From contig CM043947.1 of assembly GCA_014529385.2 (NCBI GenBank), positions 128,385,391 through 128,449,390 on the forward strand: DNA of 64,000 bases, given 5' to 3'. Made by a program: the position numbers and the translations under genes. This stretch comes from Adiantum capillus-veneris (lineage: Eukaryota > Streptophyta > Polypodiopsida > Polypodiales > Pteridaceae). This document shows, piece after piece, positions 53,560 through 63,990 of the stretch. The notes beneath the pieces are model-generated. The model was not told where the DNA came from and searched no databases. It saw only the letters and a list, made by a program, of their open reading frames with translations. How positions within the stretch are numbered: the stretch's first letter is position 1; each line of letters opens with the position of its first letter.

Positions 53560-54260
53560 ATAGTCTATCCAGCTTTCTCAATTCGGCATTTGGTATGATC
53601 AAATCCAGCAAACAGACCAAGATCAACAAGTCCAGAAACTGAAAGAAGATTACGTTGAAGATATGGTACATGTAATACTCCTCGCAAAATTCAAGTGGAA
53701 GAAGATAAGGTACCAAGATATAAGTCACCAATACCCTTTACTTGACAAGTAGTATCATCACCAAGATCAACCACACGTTGAACTGGTAGTGGCTGATAGT
53801 TATGGAGCCACTTAGACTGATATGTCATATTTTCTGTAGCACCAGAATCGATAATAAAAAGTGATCCATCATGTACATGAAGTATTCTGTCTAGAGCAAC
53901 TGAACATAGGACGCAGCTTGTTTCTGGTACAATATTGTTTCGATGTTCATTAGCATATGCTCTATTACGATCTGTGTCGAATCGATGCTTATAGCACATA
54001 TGAGTGGGATGATCAGATAGTCCACAATATTCACAAGAAGAAGAAGAAGAGTCTATAGATAAACGTAGTTGTTTCGTGGTAATATTGAGTTCTTCATCAT
54101 ATTGGCATGCCCAACAATCATCTTCAGTATGGCCATTTCTGTTGCAGTAAGAACATTGCTTATTAGGAAATTTGAGACGAGAGAAAATATTACTGCGACG
54201 GCCACCTCTGTGGTTTTCTCGTTGAAATGGACGCCTTCGAGCATAAAAAGCACGTTTCAT
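53560..54260 (-). pseudogene. Copia nucleocapsid and protease
   Basis: The minus strand from 54260 has a basic start (KRAFYARRRPFQR), a CCHC knuckle CSYCNRNGHTEDDC near 54150, a second, CEYCGLSDHPTHMC, near 54030, and the protease catalytic loop LFIIDSGATENMTYQSKW near 53860. An in-frame stop ends it at 53691. Between 53690 and 53560 the rest of the protease continues with stops (IRGVLHVPYLQRNLLSVSG-like pattern) into the integrase frame. DSGA is the copia aspartic protease signature. Confidence 0.85.
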
Positions 54261-54970
54261 CTATTGTGACTCAGTCTCCTCTTGTGAATCATAGTTGTAT
54301 CGTGACCAGCATTACGACGTTCTTGACGTTGAGAGTATTCAATTAAAGACATGCAGGCTTGGTCAAAATCAAGACCATCTTTATTAGAGACAATAGTAAC
54401 AATGTTATCATAAGAAGAGTCCTTCACCGTATCAAGGAGAAGTGTAATCAGTTGCTTTTGTGGAACAGGATCACCGGCAGCAGCAAGTTGATTAATAATA
54501 GATTTGAAAGATTCAATATGTCCTGTCATGGCAGTACCAACTTCATATTTTAACTTGTTAAGCAACCCTTTCAAATAAAGTATTTATGTAATAACAGATT
54601 TGTTCTGAAAGTTTGCAATAAGGTAATTCTATACGTCGTGGGAACTAGGCAGTTCATATATATCAAGCAAAAGGGAATCAGTAAGAGCAGAAAGAATATA
54701 CCGACGAGCTGCTTTATCACGTCGTTGCCAATCCGTATAGACAACATTCCAATCTTCAAATATAGGTCCTTCAGTGATAAGCACGTTATCATTATCCGTA
54801 TCAACAAGCTGAGGCGGACAAACACGATTTCCAAGAACAACGTCAGAGATTTCATCGCCTTCAAGAATTAACAACATCTTTGCTTTCCAGCCTGGAAATC
54901 CTTGGCCTTGGAAAGGAGGAACAGAATGCTGGCCAAAAGGAAAGCCGTTGACGAGAATATTCATAGCCAT
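54257..54970 (-). pseudogene. gag: Copia gag capsid (UBN2 type)
   Basis: The gag ATG is probably at about 54967 (MNILVNGFPFGQHSVPPF, preceded by MA). It continues with GWKAKMLLILEGDEISDVVL, DTDNDNVLITEG and DKAARRYILSALTDSLLLDI. It stops at 54629; after a frame change it resumes (54574) with LNKLKYEVGTAMTGHIESFK, SIINQLAAAGDPVPQKQLIT and LIEYSQRQERRNAG. This is the usual gag-polypeptide/UBN2 layout. One frameshift near 54630-54575 separates the two halves. Confidence 0.85.
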
Positions 54971-55039
54971 ATCTTGTTGCGAGAAGACGTATAAGATAAG
55001 ATCGCAAAATCTGCACACCATATATGGTGAAGGCCGCAA

Positions 55040-55712
55040 TTGAGAATGAGAGAAATATGAGGACTGCGTTCAGTCAACGATAAACGCAAGAAGGATGCTC
55101 AAGAAACGTCCAAAGATGTGAGAGACGTCACCCAAAAAAGGCAGGGTAAAGGAGACGTTAATAATAAAAGAGTCCTCAAAATAGAGTGGTGTGAGACGCA
55201 AGATTGACAACCACAATACGAATAGAAAAAAGCTAAATTTTCTCGAAAAAGTTAATGCCAAAATTAAAAAAACGATGGCGGACGCTTCACGAAGAAGTAC
55301 GACGAAGAAAGCTACGTCAAGCTCAATTGCAGTAAAAACAGCATAACTTTCTGCTGCGAACTCCGATTGACGCAAACCTAGAACTCAAATCGAAGAGCTC
55401 GAGGAGACGAACAAGTTTGGGATAAAAATCACCATTATACTTTTTTCATTCCTCCAAATTTTGAGCAGAAGACTCCCAAAAATTGAGATGAAGTTCAGGG
55501 TGTCATCAACAAGAAAACGTAATCAACGATTAGATTGATTAGCAATAAACATCACACAAAACACTAATCATATTCTTGTTGACACAAAACAACCACAGTT
55601 AACAAGAATCAACGCTCAAAAATAAAATTTGTAGCAATTTTAAATCTTACATGCAAATCGCATACACATACTGTTTTGTCACCATGAAATGAATCGGCGC
55701 GTGCACGTTACC
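55040..55712 (-). other. Copia leader
   Basis: Non-coding minus-strand leader between the primer site and gag. Chance frames here have no gag features. Confidence 0.6.
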
Positions 55713-55724
55713 GCTCTGATACCA
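55713..55724 (-). other. Primer-binding site, initiator-Met tRNA type
   Basis: The minus strand reads TGGTATCAGAGC directly next to the LTR end (55725). Confidence 0.92.
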
Positions 55725-55867
55725 TGTTGAAATGTAGAGAGAAAGAGAGAGAGACGAGACAAGAGACACACCATATACGCTCCCAAAGACTGATTCATAT
55801 TGAGAACAAGATACAAATATATAGGTGAGACCAAGTTGAGTAGAGGGAGCCATATATAGCTCCAACA
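55725..55867 (-). repeat. Copia 5' LTR (143 bp)
   Basis: On the plus strand it runs TGTTGAAATG to GCTCCAACA, matching the 3' LTR at 47567-47753 outside the GA tract. A TATATATGGCTC-like stretch (minus) near the U3 end may be the promoter. Confidence 0.95.
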
Positions 55868-55872
55868 ATGAG

Positions 55873-56600
55873 CAAGAGATGGTAGAAGTGTACTCAAAAC
55901 TTCTTATATGGCAAGAAGACCATCTTTACCTTGGTCTACCTAGAGTTGACAAAAGTGCTACCAAGTAGAGAAGTACAAACTAGGTAAGCCAACAAGTTTT
56001 TAAAGATAGTGTGTAATTATAAAATTTTTGATGTCTAAGAGTAGAGTTGTGAAAATATAAGGGCTCATAGTTTCCAATGTATCAAAAAAGCTTCAAGTTT
56101 CAAAGAGATAAGATGACGTTCTTTTCATATTAAGAATTTGATTACATCTATGCTGCCAAGCATGGTAATGATTTACGTCATCACCTAATCACAACAATAC
56201 ATAAGCATCTTAGTATGATAAGGTGCACACTATTTGTTCATGTACACTTTCAAATCATTTTCATCTTAAAATGTGATAGAAATGAAAGCAAAGTAAGGTT
56301 GCTCAATTGTTTATTTTTGTAGGATTTTTCGCCATTATACTAAACTGAAGGGCATGGTGTAAAATTGAGGTAGTGACTAAAATCATGCATGCCATTGATC
56401 TCTATCTATCTTTATCCTCTATTTACAAAATCATATTCCTCTTTGAGAGATCAAATTGAATTCAACCAGCTTGAGCCTATTTCCTTGCGCACAATCTATA
56501 CTATACCACCATTTGGCTTGATAGTTGCTCTGTTAAATGTGTGATTGGACATTGAGGCAATGTAGGACAACCTCTTTTTGTGTACACATTAGGCTCCTTG
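55873..56600. other. Unassigned stretch
   Basis: AT-rich, no coding frame or repeat recognised. Confidence 0.4.
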
Positions 56601-56629
56601 AAAATTTGGGAATATGAGTATCCTACCCT

Positions 56630-56810
56630 ACACACACACACACATACATGTATACATATCCATATATACATGTATGTGTGTGTGTGTATACATATATATA
56701 TTCTTATATCTAAGATTTGTCACATAGGTCTTGAAGCTTTTTGTTCTTGTTATAGCACAATAACTATGACATTCAAAACTTTTATGCTCCCTTCCTGCCC
56801 GCCGTCCCCA

Positions 56811-56906
<96 letters not shown>
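56630..56906. repeat. Microsatellite group (CA)n, (TG)n, (CT)n, (CA)n
   Basis: Short CA and TG runs at 56630-56690, a CT run at about 56815-56854 and a CA run at about 56863-56906. Confidence 0.9.
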
Positions 56907-56908
<2 letters not shown>

Positions 56909-57079
56909 CGTATAGATGGATAGCATTTGCATGGAGCTCATGTGTGCACACAATAATGGTATAGTAGTTGAAAAATTGGCAGTGCGGTTGAAGTGATGAC
57001 CTCAATTCAATGCATGAAAAGGATGAGCAAACTTCTTTTTTCAATCTCTGTAAAGAAAAGTGTAGATGGCTATGATTGG

Positions 57080-57119
<40 letters not shown>
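57080..57119. repeat. (CT)20 microsatellite
   Basis: Uninterrupted CT run at the left edge of the tandem duplication. Confidence 0.95.
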
Positions 57120-57122
<3 letters not shown>

Positions 57123-57370
57123 GGTCTTGAGTCTTGAACTTGAGACATCGAATAGATCTTTGAGATCTCATTGATCGCTCCTACATTTAAATTCTTCTTT
57201 TTTCAAGACGTTGTGTGTTGTGTGGGTGTGTGTGTGTGTGTGTTGAAGAGAGAGAGAGAGAAGAGAGAAGAGAGAGAGAGAGTGTTTAGAAGATGAAACA
57301 AAATATAACTTTATTCTCACCCAAGTTGCCATATATATCTTCTAGGATTGTCCCTCTGGGATTAAAAAAT

Positions 57371-57392
57371 TTATTATTATTATTATTATTAT

Positions 57393-57441
<49 letters not shown>
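57371..57441. repeat. (TTA)n(CT)n in unit A
   Basis: TTA repeat 57371-57395 followed by CT repeat 57396-57441. Confidence 0.95.
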
Positions 57442-57443
<2 letters not shown>

Positions 57444-58144
57444 CTTTCCATAAATATTCAAGTGTTAAAGACTTGTTGTGTAACTGTAGCGTCTTTTTTA
57501 GATTGTTCTTACACCCTTAAACATTTTATTCTCTCTTTCTCCTCTTCTCCCTTCTACTTGCTGTGTCATTCATTCAACACTAAAACATTTTTCTCTATGT
57601 ATGTGTGTATGTGTGTGTGTGCCTGTCAAAATTTAGAGAATTTATTGATTTTTAACCATTTTTTACGGTTTCACTCTTAAAAACAAAAATGACAGAATAT
57701 CTGAGAACTGGTAAAAGGTACGTTAACTGTGCAATCTCTCTCCCTATTTGGGGTGCCAATGAGAGGGTTGATTTTTGTTGGGCATTTTATTTATTTTCTA
57801 TGGGTGAAAAATGTTAGGTACCCTTTTGAAAATACACTGTTACTCTAAAAAAACCATATTATCTTGGAAATTTGACTTGGTGTGTCCCTAAGTTGTATAT
57901 CACGTGTGTTCAAGGAATTTTTTAAACTCCTTATTTGGGAATTTTTCACAAACAATTCAATATATATATTAAAAAATTCAATTACATTTTATGGTATCTT
58001 TTTGTATGCAAAAATCTGAGAAAAGGAATAACCCCTTCTGCTGTACTCATGTGATAGTGGAATATTAAGCGACCCCCCTGAGAAATTTGAAGGGCTTGAA
58101 GGCTGTCCTTCGTGAGACGGAGCCCTATAAGCTCGAATGGAAAA

Positions 58145-58146
<2 letters not shown>

Positions 58147-58209
<63 letters not shown>

Positions 58210-58243
58210 CACGTGCACGTACACGCACACACATGCAATGCAA

Positions 58244-58271
<28 letters not shown>
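58147..58271. repeat. (CT)n tracts with CACGTGCACG interruption
   Basis: CT runs 58147-58206 and about 58242-58271 flank GTGCACGTGCACGTACACGC, itself palindromic in part. Confidence 0.9.
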
Positions 58272-58277
<6 letters not shown>

Positions 58278-58361
58278 GGTCTTCAACATGAGACCATCTC
58301 ATAGATCTTTGAGATCTCATTGGATCGCTCCTACAACATTTGAAATTCTTCTTTTTTCAAG

Positions 58362-58362
<1 letters not shown>

Positions 58363-58434
<72 letters not shown>
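58363..58434. repeat. (TG)n(GA)n in unit B
   Basis: TG run about 58363-58402, then GA run to 58434. Confidence 0.95.
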
Positions 58435-58435
<1 letters not shown>

Positions 58436-58438
58436 CAA

Positions 58439-58577
58439 GATGAAATAAATATAACTTTATTAGATCACCTATGGGATTAAAAAATTTATGATTATTATTG
58501 TTATTATTATTATTCTTCTAATAATCATAAATTTTTTAATCCCATAGGTGATCTAATAAAGTTATATTTATTTCATC
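58439..58577. repeat. 59-bp perfect inverted repeat (hairpin) in unit B
   Basis: Arms 58439-58497 and 58519-58577 are exact reverse complements, separated by 21 bases (TTGTTATTATTATTATTCTTC). They include GATCACCTATGGGATTAAAA. Unit A has only one arm-like copy in the same place (57293-57385). Confidence 0.95.
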
Positions 58578-58741
58578 TCTCTCTCTCTCTCTCTCTCTCT
58601 CTTCATAAATATTCAAATGTTTGTGTAACTTCAGCGTCTTTTTTGGATTGTTTTTACACCCTTAAACATTTTATTCTCTCTTTCTTCTCTTCTCCCTTCT
58701 ACTTGTTGTGTCATTCGTTCGACGCTAAAACATTTTTCTCT

Positions 58742-58744
<3 letters not shown>

Positions 58745-58779
<35 letters not shown>
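58745..58779. repeat. (TG)17 microsatellite
   Basis: Uninterrupted TG run in unit B. Confidence 0.95.
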
Positions 58780-59285
58780 AGTTGATTTTTAATAGGCACC
58801 TTTGCCTATCAAAATTTAGAGAATCTATTGATTTTTAAGCATATTCCAGGGTTTAACTCTTTTTTAAAGAAACGACAAAATATCCAAGAACTGGTAAAAA
58901 GGTACGTTAACTAGGCAATGTCTCTCTCTATTTGGGGTGCCAATGAGAGGGTTGATTTTTGTTGGGCATTTTATTTATTTTCTATGGGTGAAAAATGCTA
59001 GCGACCCTTTTGAAAATACACTATTACTCTAAGAAAAACATATTATCTTGGAAATTTGACTTGGTGTATCACTAAATATAAATTTTGTGTATCATGTGCG
59101 TTCAAGAACTATTTTAAACTCCTTATCTTACAATTTTTTACAAACAATTCAGTCTATATAAAAAAAAATCCAATTACATTTTATGGTATCTTCTTGTATG
59201 TGAAAACATGAGAAAATAAAAATCCAATTACATTTATGGTATCTTCTTGTTGTACTCACTTGATAGTCGCATAAATATTAAGTGA

Positions 59286-59332
59286 CCCCCCCCTGACCCC
59301 CCCCCCCACCCCCCCCCCCTCCCCCCCCCCCC
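59286..59332. repeat. C-rich tract
   Basis: Broken run of C with single A, G and T interruptions. Confidence 0.9.
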
Positions 59333-59400
59333 CTTGCCCAAGAAACTTGAAGGGTTTGACGGATGTCCTTGGTGAGACGGAGCCCTATGAGCTAGAAAGG

Positions 59401-59403
<3 letters not shown>

Positions 59404-59450
<47 letters not shown>
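59404..59450. repeat. (CT)n microsatellite
   Basis: CT run in unit B, mirroring 58147-58206 of unit A. Confidence 0.95.
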
Positions 59451-59454
<4 letters not shown>

Positions 59455-59639
59455 GTGTGCACGTGCATGTACACATACACAGACACACATGCAATACGAC
59501 TCTCTCTCTCTCTCTCTCATGGTTAATAACATGGATAACGAGTCCTTCATTTGCATGTATTTTCTCAAAGTGAAACTACCCAAGTCGACACCACAGGAGT
59601 TGTTTTTTTTTTTCAATCTCTCTAAAGAAATAAAAACTA

Positions 59640-60040
59640 AAAAATATATATATCAATATTGGTCTTGAAAAAAAACTCTTAAAAAGTAAAAACCAAATAT
59701 ATCTTTAAAAATTAAATTCTCATTAAATAATAAAATCTCCACTAAATTTATCTCCTTTTTGTTATGTGCATTTTAACCAATACATTTATTCTTTATAGAG
59801 GAGAAAGCATTTGACTTTGTATGAATAAAGCACTTTCTACTACTAAAGAAAAAGAAACTCTTTTGATTTTACATTCGACAAAAGCTGAAAAAGTTCTTAC
59901 AATCTTACTCTCCCTTTCGTATTTTAGAGAGGTTTTCTCTTAAGTGAAGCACTGAGTGATACATGGAGGGTCTCTCCTTCCTTGAAAAATTTAAGCTGCA
60001 CTAGTAAAACAGCGCCGTGTTCGGCGGCGGCATGGCCTCT
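59640..60040. other. Unassigned AT-rich stretch
   Basis: No gene or repeat recognised. Confidence 0.4.
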
Positions 60041-60046
60041 GTTACC

Positions 60047-60072
60047 ACCCCCCCCCCCCCCCCCTCGCACTC

Positions 60073-60140
<68 letters not shown>
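60047..60140. repeat. C18 run and (CT)n
   Basis: A run of C at 60047-60064 followed by broken CT runs to about 60139. Confidence 0.9.
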
Positions 60141-60141
<1 letters not shown>

Positions 60142-60372
60142 CTCGCGCCAGTTCAAGGCAAGGCGAAAAGGAGAAATTCCACCGGAAAAATAGAGTAAAA
60201 TAGTGTAAAACCCAAAAAAAATAAACCTAAGTTTCTAAAATTTTTCTCTCGGCAAGTTCAAGGAAAGGAATTTCATAAGTTTGGAAAAAAATGACTTTGC
60301 CCGACCACTGTTTGCAATGCACACGCAAATAGGCATGTAGCTCGCGCACAAAGAGGCATTGTCTATTCGCCG

Positions 60373-60378
<6 letters not shown>

Positions 60379-60420
<42 letters not shown>

Positions 60421-60570
60421 TCTCTCTCTCTCCTCTCTCCTCTCTCTCTCTCTCTCCCCCTAGCTCTCCCTAGCTCTCTCTAGCTCTCTTTCTCGCTCCC
60501 CCTCCTCCTCCTCTCTCTCCTCTCTCTCTCTCCCTCCTCCTCTCTCTCTTCTCCTCTAAAGCTCTCTTCT

Positions 60571-60660
<90 letters not shown>
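60379..60660. repeat. Long CT-rich tract
   Basis: About 280 bases of CT with CCT and GCTCTC interruptions, ending directly before the coding-like region at about 60680. It might act as a pyrimidine-rich leader, but microsatellites of this kind occur throughout the window. Confidence 0.85.
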
Positions 60661-60663
<3 letters not shown>

Positions 60664-61402
60664 CGGAGTCTGGAGTCTGTGGAGGTGGACAACACCTGTG
60701 CTAGCGAATCCTGTAAATGGGCGACACTAAGATCCCCTCCTCCTCCAACACCTACGGTTCTCCTCTTGATTCCCACTGGCCTACAACCAGTGTTCGAGAA
60801 AAATGTGTCTCAGCTTAATGTCGAGCCCGCCTCTAAGTCTGCTACCACCTCTGAGTCTGCTAACGAAATGTAGTGGACCGCTTTATTTCAGAGAACTCAG
60901 TGCCTGTAAAAGAGATACAAGGCACACTTGATTCACTTGGTGTAAGCAAAAGAGGATATTCGGCTATCCAAAAGTCTGTCTCATCCATCTTTGTTAAGAA
61001 GGGTATAAAATCCAAACTTCTACCATCAGCCTCAAGTGTTTGGAAAGAGAGGCTTCAGCTTAACGAGGCACAGGGAGACTATCTTGGACAGCCCTTTCAT
61101 ATTAAAGCAACTTACAGTGGCCATGGAGCCAACATGGCATATGATGAGTTCAATAATATTTTATGGACCTGCGGATATTACAGAAGAGAATGGTGGAGTT
61201 TTACAACATCAAATTTGAAGAGTCACGAGGGGTATTACATTTTGTGTTAAAACTGGATGAGTGTGAGCTTGTTAAAGAGAAAAAGCTAGAGCGTGTTACT
61301 ATTACTTTAATGAATAGAGCCCTCTCAAAGTGTCCCAGTGATGATCCTTTATATTTTAGTGTTCAATCAGAATCTAGCATATGGTGGCTTGGTGCGTTTG
61401 AG

Positions 61403-61469
61403 GTAAGCGAGATTCTCAGGTAAGCTCAAATGTTCACATCTACTTAAGTCTCATTTATTTGTGTTGCAG
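61403..61469 (+). other. Intron of the left convergent gene
   Basis: Exon end GCGTTTGAG then GTAAGCGAG at 61403; acceptor TTGTGTTGCAG ends at 61469, followed by GTAAAGAAAG. A second donor-like GTAAGCTC at 61420 makes an alternative 5' site. Confidence 0.5.
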
Positions 61470-62383
61470 GTAAAGAAAGAAGATCAATGAGATTCTATAT
61501 TGGGTGTTCCATCGAACTAATATCCGGAGGTGATTGACGACAGATTAACCAGGGAGAGGTACTACGTCTAGATGGAAGGGGAGACTTTCAAGTTCGTGGC
61601 ATCTTGCAGGTGTGACCTCAAACATTAAAGTGCATGTATAATTGTGGAATGGGTGCAATGGCAAAGTCGCCGTGTTTGTTCTGCATGGAGCCTGCAAAGG
61701 TCATGGACCCAAAGTGGTGGAGAAAAGCTCCAACACGTCACATTGAGGATCCTGCTTTTCGACTCGTTTTGAAAATACCACTTGTGAATGTCCACATTTG
61801 TACATGCATGCCTTTGTAGAATTGTGGAGAAATTGGTCTACTTATATATCAGGTTTGCTTGGAAGATTAAGAACTCGGCAGAACGACAAGTAGCTTTGCA
61901 GTGCTTAGAAATGGTACTGTCGGATATGGGGCTTCATGGTGGCAATGTGAAAATCCAGCGGATGAAAAGAGATCAACTGCTGAGAAGGATGTCCCATGTC
62001 AAACCTCCATCGGTGGGGTGAAGACACGGAGGTTTTTTATCTAAACACCAAGGTACAAGAGATCCGAAGCTTACAAAACATGGAAAAATATATAACACAT
62101 CTTATGTTAGCAAGGTAGAGTATCAGAGCTGGAAAAAGCTACATATGCAGTCAAAGACCAAGAACCACCAACTACTCGTAACGCGAAGGCTGAGGTTTGG
62201 CGATCAATAGACACCCTATTTTGATGATGTGCGACAAAGATGACTGGTCACAAGGTGAATGAACAAGTTCAAGGATAATCTCAACCTTCTGAAAAAATCA
62301 TTCAAGACAGCATGGACAGACACCCCAGATTAACTCACTACATGGTATTATCGTGTATATCATTCTCTCTTATGTGCAAATAT

Positions 62384-62426
62384 GTGAGTGTAAAACATTC
62401 TAACTAATTTGTTTTTCAATATCTAG
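62384..62426 (+). other. Possible short intron of the left convergent gene
   Basis: GTGAGTGT at 62384 and AATATCTAG ending 62426. At 43 bases it is short for a plant intron, but it joins protein-like segments on both sides. Confidence 0.35.
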
Positions 62427-62884
62427 CACATCATCTTCAATCATTTACCAATTTTATACAAAAGTATGGGAACCTGGCAATATGGAAAATACCAAGGGAT
62501 GGAAAAGTCTCATTACATGGCAAGAAATGCTTATTTCAGGCACACACGACATGTTGGCTCTCGAATCAAGGCTAACAGTTTGAGAGAACTGTTTGAATGG
62601 TTCTATCGTAGAATCATTCATCGAATGCAGCAAAAGAAGTCTTGGCAAATTCAGCAACAGCACAAGCCATCAGACATTTACAACAACAAAAAGTTAAAAG
62701 ATCAATGGCATACAATAACTCCGGAGCTCATGAAAGTCAACGAAGGTGAGAGAGACAATGGTGTATGTGAATCACAAGTGGAGAAAGATACTCTGAGTGG
62801 ATGACATTGTCCAAAATTTATGTAATAACATGAATCTTATACAATTGCTACTTGAAGTGTATCAAGATTTTTGAAGGTTCAATT

Positions 62885-63990
62885 TTGTTTTTTTGGCACG
62901 TCACCCTTGTAACGAATCGTGAGATGTTTGCCATACTCTAAAAGTTCATCTGGGTTTTGTCTACCAAGAGCTAGCGCCATTGCTGTGTAGGTGTAGTAAT
63001 ACGCTGTCCGACCACCTGTATAGCCCGGCAATAACCAAAACAATCTCTAGCAAACACTTTGTCCACAAGAATGACTTTATCTGCACTTTTGGGCAGCACG
63101 GGTCCACCCAAGAAGCGGATAGTGTCTTGAAATGTGTAAGTTGCTATTGAACCCTCTTGTGACATGGAATTGTGAAAAACTACTATCGACCAACTCGCAA
63201 AGCTTTGAAAGGTTACTTGCGCTAGGGCCGCATCCCTTCCGCGATACTCTCGAGTCCGCCGTCGAAGGAATCATCCTTGTCAGCAATCCAAGACTGCACA
63301 TATCATGCAAAGTGACACAAAGAGAGAGATAGAGAGACAGAGAGAGAGAGAGACAGAGAGAGTTACCATGAAGCTCTCATCCTGCAAGAAAGAGGTTTTT
63401 CCTGACACAGGTCTACATATGTAGTTGACCCCTGACCTGAATGGTTAAACCAATCCCTCCACTTCTTTGTTACTTGTTGATGGTCTTAGGCTTTGTCTTA
63501 TTTCTTGGAAGGTGGCTTCATCAGTAGTGTCTCCTTGTATTTTTCAGCTTTCTCAAAGCATCTTTGGAGGCATTCCATTGGATTGCTAGATGTTTTCATT
63601 GCCTCATCATCACTACTATCCTCTGAAACAAATCCACTCCTCTCCTCTGGACTCTGGAAATAATAGCCAGGGAGAAATCCTCCCTTAAATGAAAGAAGAT
63701 GCTTTGCACATCATGTAAGAAGATATAGGTCCTGTCTCCAATCCTGAAGTCAGGCACAACAGGCAACATCATCTGAGCATGCTTCTCAGTGAAGTTACTG
63801 ACATCCAATGAAGTTTGATTTCTGTGGTTTTCACAGAGAGCATCTTACTTTTTTGTACTTCAATTGCCTCAACCTCAAGGTCGACTGTATCTTCAACCTC
63901 CTCGACTTCTTGTATATGAGTTGTCTCCTCGCATTCTTCATCTGGTGCTGCATCCTACTCCTCTAACACCTCATCAGGATTCCGCATGAG
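62885..63990 (-). pseudogene. Decayed spliced gene, family unknown (convergent pair, right)
   Basis: I do not recognise the family. From right to left, the minus strand has an acidic stretch (DEECEETTHIQEVEEVEDTV, 63950), GGFLPGYYFQSPEERSGFVS then EDSSDDEAMKTSSNPMECLQ (63680-63600), RCFEKAEKYKETLLMKPPS, PVSGKTSFLQDESFM (63405), intron 63294-63366, SWIADKDDSFDGGLESIAEG, a frame change, FLGGPVLPKSADKVILVDKV (63120) and TAYYYTYTAMALALGRQNPD with a tail ending in KKQN at about 62885. Several stops and frame changes mark it as dead. It ends about 80 bases from the end of the plus-strand gene, tail to tail. It may begin outside the window. Confidence 0.5.
63294..63366 (-). other. Intron of the right convergent gene
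   Basis: On the minus strand, CTTCATG is followed by GTAACTCTC (donor at 63366) and the acceptor ATATGTGCAG ends at 63294, then TCTTGGATTGC. The intron contains a GA-rich tract (63317-63362). Confidence 0.5.

Larger units (their letters stand above)
47567..55867 (-). mobile_element. Ty1/copia retrotransposon with both LTRs and a nested CACTA
   Basis: The two LTRs (47567-47753 and 55725-55867) flank gag, protease, integrase and RNase H on the minus strand, in copia order. The flanks ATCAG (47562-47566) and ATGAG (55868-55872) agree in four of five bases, a decayed target duplication. The LTRs differ at only about four positions apart from a GA tract, so the insertion is fairly young, although the frames carry stops. 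The reverse transcriptase region is missing and a CACTA segment occupies about 48742-52690. Confidence 0.92.
57121..59516. repeat. 1.15-kb tandem segmental duplication
   Basis: Unit A (57121-58276) and unit B (58277-59516) match through long phrases: GATCTTTGAGATCTCATTG, GGGATTAAAAAATTTAT, GTGTCATTC.TTC.AC, TTTGGGGTGCCAATGAGAGG, TTTTGTTGGGCATTTTATTT and GTGAGACGGAGCCCTAT. Offset is about 1150-1156 bases. The copies differ by substitutions, microsatellite lengths, a C-run (59286-59332) in B and a hairpin in B. Confidence 0.85.
60679..62815 (+). pseudogene. Large decayed spliced gene, family unknown (convergent pair, left)
   Basis: I do not recognise the family. Reading through frame changes gives, in order: DRFISENSVPVKEIQGTLDS (60875), LGQPFHIKATYSG, FYGPADITEENGGVL, FEESRGVLHFVLKLDECELV, SVQSESSIWWLGAFE, intron 61403-61469, KSPCLFCMEPAKVMDPKWWR (61670), VRIVEKLVYLYIRFAWKI, CLEMVLSDMGLHGGNVKIQR, KDNLNLLKKSFKTAWTDTP (62265), TWYYRVYHSLLCAN, intron 62384-62426, MEKSHYMARNAYFRHTRHVG (62500) and LRELFEWFYRRIIHRMQQKK. 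A C-x2-C and late His residues could bind metal. At least four frameshifts and several stops mark it as dead. Its size and convergent partner suggest a DNA-transposon protein. Confidence 0.55.
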
